Part shown: piece by piece, positions 21,454 through 31,399 of the stretch
Numbering within the stretch: the stretch's first letter is position 1
How the letters are laid out: the number at the start of each line of letters is the position of its first letter
Assembly (NCBI RefSeq): GCF_035046505.1
Contig: NC_089829.1
Coordinates: 8,070,896 to 8,134,895, forward strand
From: Tiliqua scincoides
Lineage: Eukaryota > Chordata > Lepidosauria > Squamata > Scincidae
Reading direction: 5' to 3'
DNA length: 64,000 nt
Made by a program: the position numbers and the translations under genes
Notes under the pieces: generated by a model
The model's input: only the letters and a program-made list of their open reading frames with translations
Told to the model about the DNA's origin: nothing
Database searches by the model: none

Positions 21454-21572
21454 ATAGATGATGTTTCTGCTGGAATCCCGATCATCATGCCACACAAACA
21501 TATCAATGAGGACTCGTGTGTTGAATCGAGAACTCAGCAAGGAGAGTTTTTCTTCCATATTCCAGTCTGGCT
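21454..21572 (-). CDS. MMEL1: MMEL1 coding exon 6
   Basis: This exon encodes DWNMEEKLSLLSSRFN then RVLIDMFVWHDDRDSSRNII. It closely follows mammalian MMEL1 ([20 protein letters not shown]) and is less like MME here. It is 119 bases and ends in phase 0 at GTAAGAAAG. Confidence 0.93.
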
Positions 21573-21672
21573 CTGTGGCAAAAGGTTTTTGGATGAAAGA
21601 ATGTGTTATTTTCAAAGTTAACACAAAGTTAAAGCAAAGTTAAAGAATGTGTTATTTTCAGCGTTAACTTAC

Positions 21673-22170
21673 AGCACAACCCTAACTTGCGCTGGATCAG
21701 GCAGGCCAGCTGACCTGTGCTGTATCCAGCACAAGTTTTGGACTGGCTGAGGCTCACCCAAGGCAAGGGGAAAAATTTCCCTTAACACGGGAGTAGCCCC
21801 TATGGGGCTACTCAGGTCTGCGTCACCTCAAGAGGTGGTGCAAATCTGAGCAGCTAGGATCCTGGCCCCACTTCCTGCTCCCCACTCCCTGTCCTCCTGC
21901 TCATGGGCCCATCCACTGCCCACCCTCCACCAGCCCCAGAATGCCCCCACCTTCTCCCCACCCTTCCCATGCTACCCCAGACTCTGCCCCAGCCTGGAAA
22001 GTCTGGTGCAAACCCACCTGGTTCGGGGCCCGTGGGGATGCTATTGTGTGTACTTGCGCCTGCCTCCTCACCTTGATAGGAAGTGCAAATGTGCTTTACG
22101 GCATGTTTGCGACCCTCTCGGGCTGGTACAAGGTACTTGCACCACTCAGCACCAGGTCAGGATCGCGCCC
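21673..22170. mobile_element. GC-rich TIR element, about 498 bp
   Basis: It begins AGCACAACCCTAAC and ends GGTCAGGATCGCGCCC. It carries the box AAATGTGCTTTACGGCATGT shared with the elements at 35.3, 42.1 and 48.3 kb. Confidence 0.7.
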
Positions 22171-22672
22171 TTAATGTTACTAAACTGATGTAGGGATATT
22201 CAAGCCTTCATTCCCCCCCTCCCCCATTTTCTATTTTGCTCCACTGGAGACAACTCAGGCCTATTGCTCTTCATTTCATGACCTCATTTGGAAGGTACCA
22301 GTTCATTTAAATCTTTATTCTTTTTTTTTTTTTTAAAGTTAAGAAGAAAAATCCCCTGTTTTCACTTGATTTTCACCTTCATCTCCAGCAGTTGCAAGAC
22401 GGAGCTACCTTTCGGAAAGTTCCATCCTGATCACTCAAAAAGATGGATGGATGAAGATATTTTGGGGTCCCAAGTTATTCATTCATTCATTCAAAAACAT
22501 ATTTAACCCCACCTTTCTAGCCTGTGGCAATACAAGTTGCCTTGTAATCAAAATAAAAACACAACGAACTCATAAAAACAAACAACTTCTGCTAAATTAA
22601 AAGGCAGAAAAAAAACCCACAACTGAGAAATGCAACAGTATCACCTATACAGAACTCTCAACCAGTGTCACT

Positions 22673-22993
22673 GGGAGGCCAGCGTGTCACCCCCATGCAG
22701 GACCTCCTCCCATGAAGTGGGCGGGACAATGCCCCTAGTGGTGGCCAATGGTGATGCACCATTCCACTGCCCCTGCTTGTTTTTTAACTATAACTTTTGA
22801 TAGAAATTTTTCAACATGGTTCATGTCATTGCATTCTGCATGAAAGTACGCATTGAATGATATATAACATGATGGCATTATTTGAACAGACCATGATTTT
22901 AAAAATTTTTGGCCAGTAGTGGTGTGTCGTCCCCCCCGTGTGCATCACCCAATGCAGCACACACCTCCCGTACCTCCCCCTAGCGATGCACTG
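22673..22993. mobile_element. hAT element, about 321 bp, CAGTGGCATCACTAGGG family
   Basis: It begins CAGTGTCACTGGGAGG and ends CCCCTAGCGATGCACTG. The interior resembles 52896-53246. No clear duplication. Confidence 0.65.
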
Positions 22994-23069
22994 ATTTCCT
23001 TGGGACAGCTGAATGTACCTGGGCACACTGGGTTGGGCAATTAATTGATACTAATAATCAATAGGAAGG

Positions 23070-23310
23070 GTCACCGTTCAGTGAAAGAGCCTTTTTGCTC
23101 TGCATGCAAAATTTCCAGGTTCAAGTGCTGGCATCACCAAGCAGGGTTAGGGAAAGTCCCTTATCTGAAACGCTGAAGAGATGGTGCCAGTAAGTGCTGA
23201 CAGTACTGAGCTAGATAGACCAAGGGCCTATCAGCAGAAGGCTTCTGTTGCCAGTCAGCTGATAATACTGAGCTAGAATGATTATCTGGGTAGAAAGCAG
23301 CTTCATACGC
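23070..23310 (+). mobile_element. tRNA-derived SINE, near full length
   Basis: A-box-like TCAGTGAAAGAGC, B-box-like GGTTCAAGTGC, a body GGGTTAGGGAAAG and the tail ACTGAGCTAGATAGACCAAG. It may use LINE machinery through its 3' end. Confidence 0.75.
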
Positions 23311-23340
23311 TCATCCATGTTCAAATCAATTCATCTCTAT

Positions 23341-23486
23341 TTACCCTGCACATGCCCGATCTTGTCTGATCTCGGAAGCTAAGCAGGGTCAGGCCTGGTT
23401 ACTACTTGGATGGGAGACTGCCTGGGAATACTGGGTGCTGTAGGCTTATACCATAGTCTTTTGAGACTGAAGGTTGCCAACCATAT
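23341..23486 (+). mobile_element. 5S-rRNA-derived SINE
   Basis: CCTGCACATGCCCGATC, GATCTCGGAAGCTAAGCAGG and CTTGGATGGGAGACTGCCTG match vertebrate 5S rRNA from about its nucleotide 14. It runs into the tail ATACCATAGTCTTTTGAGAC, ending GGTTGCCAACC. The internal promoter region is kept, so this is a SINE, not a 5S gene. Confidence 0.92.
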
Positions 23487-23939
23487 TTGAGTGCTATCTT
23501 TTCAGAAACAGGCAGAGGGCGTAAGTGAATCAAATTCATGCACAGTTCCAAGCTGGGTAGCCTTTGTTAGGGCCATCCCAAAAATAGTCATCCAACAAAT
23601 GATCAAACAGCTAGCTTTGGAGTCCAACAGGGCATCAGTCAGTTAGCAAGCAAAAGAGCAGGGTAGAAAAGAGGGGATGATAGAGGCGCCCCAACATCTT
23701 GAAGCATATAGAACCCAAAGGTGGAGTTGAGTAGATTCCTTGCAGACTTGAATCAGTCTCTGAAAGGTGACAGTTGAGTACAAGATGCTGCTGGCCTTCC
23801 TGCAGTCCCATCTCGCCTGGTTGTAGGCCCTGCCTCACCGCCACTCCCTGCCCCATCACCACCCAAGTTGTCTCTTGCACTCCACCCCTCCCTTCTGGCT
23901 TTAACTGACTTTTGTTCTTGGAGGAATCCTCTACATTAC

Positions 23940-24035
23940 CCTGAGTGATATTCCAGTCTAGGGAAGCCACAGGCCATTCTCCGATCACGTGCAAGACCTC
24001 TAGCAGGGGCAACGAGTCACATTGTTCTATAAAAC
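23940..24035 (-). CDS. MMEL1: MMEL1 coding exon 5
   Basis: This exon encodes FIEQCDSLPLLEVL then GEWPVASLDWNITQ, matching the PLL-WPVA-W block of neprilysins. It is 96 bases, phase 1 to 1. Confidence 0.92.
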
Positions 24036-24667
24036 CTTGGAGGGGCACAGAAAAGAAGGGAAAATGAATGAGCAAGAGATTGGACACCTACAATTCGGTA
24101 CAGAAATTCATTGTGTTCTTTAGCAAGAGTCCAAGTTCTCAGTGGCTGGACAGATGAAGCTACCTTAGAGCTTATCCCGAATGAGTCCATTAAACCATCT
24201 AACTCAGGTTGTCAGACCTGATTGAAGCTATTACCCGAGATTTGTTTTTTTCCCCCAGCATGATTTAATGTTGTAAATTCCTGGCATGGCCAGCTCTAAG
24301 CCAACTGGACCAATTGCTCCCCAATGGGCCCTGAGCCTAAGAGCCCCCCGTATTAGGGTCATCTACTCTAGTCTTGTCAAATACACACATTGATTACACA
24401 CATTGCAATGGACATTTTGATTTTCTTTCTGAACAAAAAAACACTAATAATTTTACGAAATCATATCACTCACTAAAACAAGTGCTTTTGTAACTATTTG
24501 CTCTTACATTTTGTTTGTTTACTTGCAGGCTTCCATGGATACAAAGTTATATTAAAATGTACTTAGATCCATTTGGTCCATTAACTTACATCCATTTTTT
24601 AAGTGCACATTTTGATTGTATTCCATTCTACCACAGGGATATAAATTGTATGTACTTTTATCTCTAA

Positions 24668-24835
24668 GGGCGCAATCCTAACCAACTTTCCAGCACTGGC
24701 ATAGCTGTGCCAGTGGGGTTCGTGCTGCATCCTGCAGTTAGGGGGCACTCATGGAGGCCTCCTCAAGGTAAGGCAATGTTTTCCCTCTTACCTTGGAGTT
24801 GCATTGTTGCTGGAAAGTTGATTAGGATAGCAGCC
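24668..24835. mobile_element. TIR element, 168 bp, with 3-bp duplication
   Basis: It begins GGGCGCAATCCTAACC and ends GATTAGGATAGCAGCC. TAA flanks both sides (24665-24667, 24836-24838). Inner arms CTTTCCAGCA/TGCTGGAAAG extend the inverted repeat. Confidence 0.78.
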
Positions 24836-25059
24836 TAAGATTCCACAGACCTTGGCTATGAACCTGGAGCCCTACCAACAATGTTTCCAACTGGAACCCA
24901 CAGTTCCTAAGGCCAGCCATGAACCCTAGAGGCCTTTCCAAATCTCCAGGCTTTTGCTTCCAGAGTGATAACTTCCTTCAGATTCCAGGCCAATCCTGGA
25001 TGGCTGGCAACCTTATTTCTAGTTCATGGTTGTCTACTTTAACAGGACTATTCTTCAGG

Positions 25060-25262
25060 TAATAGGGCTGTAGCTCACTGTTAGGGCTTCAGCCTTATAT
25101 ACAGAAGGTTCTAGGTTTAAATTGCTGGTAAAGGCCTGCCTAAAGCCTTGAAAGGTCTGTGTCAATCAATGCAGGGGAAATGGATAGAACAGTGGTATGA
25201 TCTGTACCAAAGCCTACTGAGATGGATGGACCAAGGGCCTGATTCAGTCAAGGCAGCTTTGC
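25060..25262 (+). mobile_element. tRNA-derived SINE, diverged
   Basis: GGGCTGTAGCTCACTG (A box) and AGGTTTAAATTGC (B box) precede GATGGATGGACCAAGGGCC and an AAGGCAGC end. Confidence 0.65.
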
Positions 25263-25359
25263 ACAAATGCATGAGTGCAGAGATCTATTGGGATTCAGAA
25301 ACTCCTCTTCCTGAGTTTCTGAATCCCAACATATATCCCCAGGGTTAAGAGATGCAATG

Positions 25360-25622
25360 CAAGGCCGGCCCACCCATGAGGTCAACTGAAGCAGGCACCT
25401 CAGGCAGCAGATGGATGGGAGGCACCCATCCCTGTCCATCTCCTTGCCACTGCTACTGCTGTTCCCACTCCCTGAACAGGAAGAGGAGGCTAAGAGGAAA
25501 TGTGGGAGTGCTGAACTAGAACACTGGATAGTGGATGAAGCAGAGGCTGGCACGTCATCAGATAAAGGGGGCAGCATTTTGGCATGCGGCCTGAGGTGTC
25601 AAGAGTTACTAGGCTAGCCTTG
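25360..25622. repeat. Copy of the CCATGAGG-CAACTGA repeat, about 260 bp
   Basis: It begins AAGGCCGGCCCACCCATGAG and ends GTTACTAGGCTAGCCTT, with GAGGCTGGCACGTCATCAGA inside. Same order of blocks as 59206-59493. Confidence 0.6.
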
Positions 25623-25958
25623 AATCCTGACTTTTCTGTCTGAAACCTGAGAGTTTTTTTCCCCTGTGCAGAGGAGATCCTGGTTGTTCTTGGCTCACTT
25701 GCTGAAGTTTTGCTTAGGCAGACGTCTCTTTCGTCTGAGCGACATAGTCCTCCCTTTCGCTCTTCCCCAAATGCACCGTCATTTAGTGTGGCAAAGCCAA
25801 CACCTCCCGAGCCCATCTGTGGATACCACATGGCAGTGGCAAGCCTGCCATCAGCCCTGGAACAGAAGACCCCAATCCTTCCCCAGCTTTCATGACCCCA
25901 GCACGACAAGCCCTCTGCCACAGGGCGGAGGAGCAATTCAAGAGAAACGGGAACTCAC

Positions 25959-26039
25959 TCTCATTCATACAGGATCTATAGAGCATTTTTGCCTTCTGGA
26001 AGGCTTCCCGATCTTCTGGCTCTGGGGTCTCCAGCACAC
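25959..26039 (-). CDS. MMEL1: MMEL1 coding exon 4
   Basis: This exon encodes VLETPEPEDREAFQKAKMLY then RSCMNE. The KAKxLYRSCMN motif is typical of neprilysins. It is 81 bases with a GTGAGT donor. Confidence 0.93.
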
Positions 26040-26368
26040 CTGGAGGTGGAAAAGATCACAGCATCAGCACTTGCAAATCTATGGCTGCCGCATGCCAGCA
26101 ACCCTTGGCAGGAATGTCATGGGGCTATTTCATCCCCTCTTGGTGTTCGTTGGACCTGAGGGCAGTGAAATAACTGGTTAACTTGACCACATGTAAAAAG
26201 GAGGAGAGAGGAGGTGTATCTTTAAATGTAGTCCTAAAGAAGAGGGAATCTTAGCAATCACAACTTCTCATTCCTGCATGACAAGCTGCCCCCCCCCCCC
26301 CTGAAAATCTCCTCTGTTGCAAACTATGGAGTTATGGAGCATGATTTTGGAACACTGTTGCTTTAAGA

Positions 26369-26746
26369 CAGTGGTGTCTAAACTTTTAGGCCAGAGGGCC
26401 ACATCAAATATCTGGCATGGCGTCAAGGGCTGAAAATATAAATACATTTTAAATATAAAATTTAAATAAATTTATTAGAAAGCCTCAGAAAGCCTAAGGC
26501 CTTTGACGGCTCAAAAACGTTACTTCTGGTTTTTTAGGAAAACCAGGAAGTGATGTTTTTAGGCCTTAAGAAGGCATTCAGAGGGGGGGCAAATGGCCTC
26601 CCTGGCCCTCCGAACACCCTCCAGATGCTCTGGTCATATTCGGTTGAGCAGGTCGGAGGCTTGCAAGACCAGAGGCTTGCCGCAAGCCAGATAGAGGCTT
26701 GTCGCAGGTTGTATCTGGCCCCTGGGCCGGGGTTTGGAGACCCCTG
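26369..26746. mobile_element. hAT MITE, 378 bp
   Basis: It begins CAGTGGTGTCTAAAC and ends GGTTTGGAGACCCCTG. An exact 8-bp duplication CTTTAAGA is at 26361-26368 and 26747-26754. Confidence 0.92.
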
Positions 26747-26824
26747 CTTTAAGACATGCACATCTCTCTTCCCATCTTTCTGCTTTCCACCAAAAAAAAA
26801 TAATTCTTTTAAACCAGTTTTTGG

Positions 26825-26825
<1 letters not shown>

Positions 26826-26855
<30 letters not shown>
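26826..26855. repeat. (CT)n microsatellite
   Basis: About 15 CT units. Confidence 0.97.
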
Positions 26856-26858
<3 letters not shown>

Positions 26859-26983
26859 GCCTGTGGCTTTGAAAGTAATTTATCTGTGTCTCTTGCTCCC
26901 TTAATAATTACATGCTAGCCATATACATGATATTCATATTGTGGAAAGAAAAATCCCTGCCCTAAGGGGCTTACAATCTAGAT

Positions 26984-27299
26984 CAGGGTTGCTCAAACCC
27001 TGGCCTGGGGGCCAGATTCAGGGTTTGGGCAGATCCATCCGCCCTGTGAGCGGACTTTTTGCTTCCATCCGGGCACCAAAGTCCTCCTTATTTGGAGGAC
27101 AGCAACATTCTAGGCAGTCACGACTGCCTGGATGTCCTGTCGCGTGGCCTTCTGGGACACCAGGCAGCAGACGAAACTGCCCAGAACGTTCCTGTCTTCT
27201 GAACAAGGTCTTCCATGGTACCCAGAGGGAATGTTTGGATGTGGTCTAGACAGGGAATGCATTCCCAGCGCATAGTGGTTGCAAGTTTGAGCGCCACTG
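26984..27299. mobile_element. hAT MITE, 316 bp
   Basis: It begins CAGGGTTGCTCAAAC and ends GCAAGTTTGAGCGCCACTG. An exact 8-bp duplication ATCTAGAT is at 26976-26983 and 27300-27307. Confidence 0.9.
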
Positions 27300-27526
27300 A
27301 TCTAGATATTGACACAAGGGAGACAACAGGGAAGGAAAGAGGAGCACTCCAATGGGCAGGAGAGCCAGAGGTGCTCACTGTGGCTGGAGTTGACACATAC
27401 ACACACCCCTCTGGCAACAAAAGCTTGACAAGCTGGGTACACCCTCTCTCTTGGCAGCTGATGCTCATAGAACCAATGAGTTGAAACTATAGGGAAGTAG
27501 ATTTACATTAGGCATGCAGAAGAATG

Positions 27527-27715
27527 TTCTGACTATGAGATACCCAACACTGGAACAGACTTCATGCAATTGTGAACTCTCCTTCACTGGAGATTTTCAA
27601 ACGGAGGCTAAGTAGCCCATGTGTCACTACTCATAAGGCAGTTGCCTGTCCTGGGAAGGGGGCTGGACTAGATGATCTCCAAATTCCATTTCAGCTCTAA
27701 CAATCTGTGTTTCAT
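27527..27715 (+). mobile_element. CR1-type LINE 3' end
   Basis: CACTGGAGATTTTCAAACGG, then GGGCTGGACTAGATGATCTC and TTCAGCTCTAACAATCTGTG match the 3' end of classical CR1 elements. Confidence 0.7.
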
Positions 27716-27759
27716 TTACAAGTTCATATGAAGTGAAATTAACTCTAAGTCAGCCATCT

Positions 27760-28270
27760 CTAAATCTTAAGCCTGGCTGGAGGAGGGCAGAAGTAGGTAT
27801 TGTCCAAGCACATTGGGGCAGCGCGCAAGGACTTGGAGATGAAGGATAATATGGGCAACGAAAGGAGCTGCAAAGAAAGGAGATGTCAGGTTTGGGCTAC
27901 CAGCAGCAGAGCTTCTGCTGAAAGGATGATTGGAAGCAGGGTTGGGATGGAGTGCAGATTCCACAACAGACCTTAGGAAGCGGGCTGGATAAATGTGGCA
28001 CAGAAGGGTCAGTCCAGGAGCTGGGCGAGTCCCAGGGCAGGATCCAAGCGGAGGAATCCATCTGAAGGCAGCCGGAGCAGGAAGCAGCAAGCAGAAAGGC
28101 AAGCAATGGAGCTGAAAGACTCGGAGGAAAGCCAGGCAAAGACACTGGAGAGAGGCTGCTGCTCACACACAGACCCAGGTCCACAACTGGAAACATTTAT
28201 AGCCAAGCCAGGTCAGAGGGAACCAATGAATGACTTGCGGGTGGAGCCATACTAGACGGAAAGAAAAGTG
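27760..28270. other. Intron 3 stretch, nothing assigned
   Basis: Purine-rich sequence up to the hAT element at 28284. No splice-bounded frame, transposon end or RNA gene is recognised. Confidence 0.5.
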
Positions 28271-28283
28271 GATTGGCTAGGAG

Positions 28284-28787
28284 CAGTGGCATCACTAGGG
28301 TTTGTGCTACCCGGTGCAGGAGGCTAGAGAGTCACCCCCTGATGGACCTCCTTCCCATGCAGAGAGAGAGATGAAGGAAGGAAGGAAGGAAGGACAAAAG
28401 AGATGGACAGATAGAGTGGAAGGGAGGGATAGATATAGCAGAAGGAAAAGAGTGATAGAGTGGGATGGATGGATGGATGGATGGATGGATAGATAGATAG
28501 AAGATAGAAGGTAGGTAGTAGGTAGAAGATAGATGGAAGATGGAAGATAGAAGGTAGGTAGTAGGTAGAAGATAGATGGAAGATAGAAGGTAGGTAGTAG
28601 GTAGAAGATAGATGGAAGATAGAAGGTAGGTAGTAGGTGGAAGATAGATGGAAGATGGAAGATAGATAATAGATAGATGATAGATAGATAGATAGAATTA
28701 TTAGAAAACAAGATTTTGGCCAGTAGTGGTGACCCCACTCCCCCATGACCAGCCTGCACTCCCCACACGGCCCTAGTGATACCACTG
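28284..28787. mobile_element. hAT element, 504 bp, with internal GATA-type microsatellite
   Basis: It begins CAGTGGCATCACTAGGG and ends CCCTAGTGATACCACTG. An exact 8-bp duplication GCTAGGAG is at 28276-28283 and 28788-28795. About half its length is simple repeat. Confidence 0.92.
28464..28697. repeat. Complex (GGAT)/(GATA)/(GGTA) satellite
   Basis: GGAT units pass into GATA and then a higher-order unit of about 55 bp (AGAAGGTAGGTAGTAGGTAG plus AAGATAGATGGAAGATAG) repeated about four times. Confidence 0.95.
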
Positions 28788-28854
28788 GCTAGGAGAAATA
28801 ACGCACAAAGGGGAATACAACAAGGTGTAATGCAAGAGGGTGCTTGATTGACAG

Positions 28855-28945
28855 CAGAAGCCTAGGCATGTCTACTCAGAAGTAAGTCCCATTGTGTTCA
28901 GCAGGGCTTAATCCCAGGGAAGTGTGCCTAGAATTGCAGTCTGCA
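28855..28945. mobile_element. 90-bp TIR repeat copy
   Basis: Contains GCATGTCTACTCAGAAGTAA, GTCCCATTGTGTTCA and CAGGGAAGTGTGC, then AATTGCAGTCTGC. Confidence 0.65.
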
Positions 28946-29030
28946 TCTTGGCAGATTCAGGTCTTCTATGGGCAGGGGCATGCAGAATGGGAATGGGTTT
29001 AACAACATAAAACACGTCCCCGAGCCTCAC

Positions 29031-29192
29031 CTTTGAGAATAATCTCCAGTTCATCCCGCAGCGTGTCAAAGATGCTGTATCTGGAGCTAGTCTCTGGGAT
29101 GACGTGCCGGCTTAGCCAGCCTCCACAGGCATATTGATAGAAGTTCTGACAAGGTTCTGCGGTTGGGTCCATGTTCTGGATGATTCTGGCAG
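29031..29192 (-). CDS. MMEL1: MMEL1 coding exon 3: start of M13 domain
   Basis: This exon encodes [14 protein letters not shown], then [25 protein letters not shown] and [10 protein letters not shown], the most conserved N-terminal block of the M13 family. It is 162 bases, phase 1 to 1, between CTGCAG and GTGAGG borders. Confidence 0.95.
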
Positions 29193-29239
29193 CTGCAGGT
29201 CAAGGGAACACAGAAGCTGATGAGTGCAGTGGCTCAGAG

Positions 29240-29834
29240 GAGTGGCATATGAGGGGGGGCCAGGAGGGCTTTCCCGGCCCCAGTTGCCAGGCTGCAGGGG
29301 GGTGTCCAAGAGGCAGTGGCATAGCTATAGGGGTGCAAAGCAATAGGTTTTGCAGGAAGCTTCACTGCAGCGTGCAAATGGCCTCTCCCTCTCCCCTTCG
29401 AAACCTTTCCAGCAGTGGGAACAAAACAGAGGCAGCTCCATTTTGCTCCCACTACCCGGAGCAGCTCTGAAGAGGAGGGGAGGGTCTACTTGCACACCAT
29501 GGTGAGGCTCCCTGCAAAGCCTAGTATTTTGCACCCCCTTTAGCTACGTCACTGCCCATCGGTTGCCCCAAAATGCTTAAACATTTTTTCCAAAGAGAAA
29601 ATTTTATTTCTTTTAAAATTAATTTTCAATTGTTCATTGGTATGTAAAGTTATACGCACAGGTCAAGAAAAGGAAATGTTCACTGTCTGCGCTTCTTCTC
29701 TGGTCATGATTACTATTCATTTCATGTCATGAAAATTTTGCTGTATTAATATTACGATGGCTGAAAATAATTTGGTCATGGGCATGCCAAAAATTTAGAG
29801 CCTTGGATGCCAAATAACCTTGGTGTGGCACTAG
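29240..29834. mobile_element. hAT-like element interrupted by another hAT element
   Basis: AGTGGCATATGAGGGGGGGC and the far half (CTCTGGTCATGATTACTATT, GGATGCCAAATAACC, TGGCACTA) match 47184-47593. The element at 29314-29554 sits inside. Confidence 0.65.
29314..29554. mobile_element. hAT MITE, 241 bp, nested
   Basis: It begins CAGTGGCATAGCTATAGGGG and ends CCCTTTAGCTACGTCACTG. The flanks agree at only 5 of 8 bases. Confidence 0.7.
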
Positions 29835-29847
29835 AGAGAGAATGTCG

Positions 29848-30256
29848 TGAGAATGGATGATGGCCGGATCCCAAAGGATCTCCTCTATGGAGAACTCGTG
29901 CAAGGAAAGTGCCCTACAGGTAAACCACAGCTGCGATACAAGGACATCTGCAAGAGGGATCTGAAGGCCTTAGGAGTGGACCTCAACAGGTGGGAAACCC
30001 TGGCCTCTGAGCGGCCCGCTTGGAGGCAGGCTATGCAGCATGACCTTTCCCAGTTTGAAGAGACACTTGGCCAACAGACTGAGGCAAAGAAGGAAGGTCC
30101 TTAGCCAGGGAGACAGACCAGGGACAGACTGCACTTGCTCCCAGTGTGGAAGGGATTGTCACTCCCGAATTGGCCTTTTCAGCCACGCTAGACGGTGTGC
30201 CAGAACCACCATTCAGAGCACGATACCATAGTCTTTCGAGACTGAAGGTTGCCAAC
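29848..30256 (+). mobile_element. Non-LTR LINE 3' end sharing its tail with the 5S SINE
   Basis: It encodes RMDDGRIPKDLLYGELVQGK, RYKDICKRDLKALGVDLNRW and WRQAMQHDLSQFEETLGQQ, then after a frame break a zinc-finger-like CTCSQCGRDCHSRIGLFSHA. It closes with ATACCATAGTCTTTCGAGAC and GGTTGCCAAC. Clade not settled. Confidence 0.8.
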
Positions 30257-30370
30257 AAAATAAAAAAAAGCTCGGGACAGAGCTATGCATCATGACTGGG
30301 CTGGTTCAACACATGAGCTTACTAGGGCAGCAACCCTGAGCACACTTTCCTGAAAGTAAGGCCCAGTGGT

Positions 30371-30600
30371 ACTTAGGGTCCAATCTTAAAGATGCTTGTG
30401 CCAGCGCTGAGCTCCAGCGCCGGCACTGGGTGTCACAAATATGCCATAAGGCACATCTGAGGCATCTGGAGAGGAGGGGCTGCCAGTGCTGGACCAGTGC
30501 CAGTTAATGCGATGTGGAGGGCTGGCCAGCACCCCAGCAGTACTGGCCAGCAGTATTTTTTGGGGTGGGGGAAGGAACTGGAGCAGGAGGGGGGATGAGA
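30371..30600. mobile_element. Partial GC-rich TIR element
   Basis: AGGGTCCAATCTTAAAGATG and CACAAATATGCCATAAGGCA match the family at 40968-42198. The other end is not found. Confidence 0.5.
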
Positions 30601-30774
30601 CCAACAGAGTTCTACTTTGCCAGATCCTGAACCGACATGGAATCTCTCAAGTCTGTGCCAGCAAAATAGAAGCCCCATTGAGAAGCCCCATTCTCAAGCC
30701 CTTGAGAAGCCCCATTCCCCTACCCCTGAGGTGACCTCTGGTGGCCTTGGCGGTGTTTCTGTGACTCCCTACCA

Positions 30775-31304
30775 CAATATATCTCAAATTGTGGGTTGGG
30801 ACCCACTAGGTAGATCACAAGCCAATTTCAGGGGGTCCGCATTCATTTGAATGTGCATTTTATTTTTAATATATTAGACGACGCTATCCTGGTGTGTGAC
30901 TGCATTTGGGGAAATATTGCAGATCTATGCTTTTAAGAAGCTATTATGCATGTGCTTTTGAGAGTCAATGGGTAAGTGTGGATCCTTACTCCTGGGTAAG
31001 TGTGGATCAGATTGCAGCCTTCGGAATGTTTGGGGAATTTTTTTTCTTAAACAGATCAGCAACTGCTTGGGAGGATTAGGAGGTTCTTCTTTATTTTAAA
31101 TAAATTTTTAAACTTATTGTAAACTTTACTTACTTAAATTTGATTTTGTTGCATGGGAGCTGTTAAAAATGTTCCTGCTGGATGATGTCACTTCCAGCCA
31201 TGACATCACTTCCCAGGTTAATGACATCACTTCCCAACAGTGGGTTCCAACAGATTGTCATTCTAAAAAGTTGGTCCCAGTGCTAAAAAATTTGAGAACG
31301 ACTG
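30775..31304. mobile_element. hAT element, 530 bp, reverse orientation
   Basis: It begins CAATATATCTCAAATTGTGG and ends AATTTGAGAACGACTG. An exact 8-bp duplication CCCTACCA is at 30767-30774 and 31305-31312. Same family as 5712-6066. Confidence 0.88.
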
Positions 31305-31399
31305 CCCTACCAGGTAGCTTCTTGTGTTGTTCTAAGCCTCTTTTGAAGCTATTTTGCCCTTTGAGAACAAAATAACCAATTTTGGTAGTTCCCCTATCT

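Noticed and set aside
23341-23486. Functional 5S rRNA gene
   Set aside because: The first 13 or so nucleotides of 5S rRNA are missing, and every copy continues into the same LINE-like tail, so these are SINEs.
27760-28270. Solo LTR or retroviral fossil
   Set aside because: A purine-rich body looked LTR-like, but I found no paired ends, primer-binding site or viral coding motif. No LTR element is supported anywhere in the window.
28307-28785. Long open frames rich in Leu, Ser, Tyr and Pro over the GATA satellite
   Set aside because: They are translations of a simple repeat inside a hAT element.
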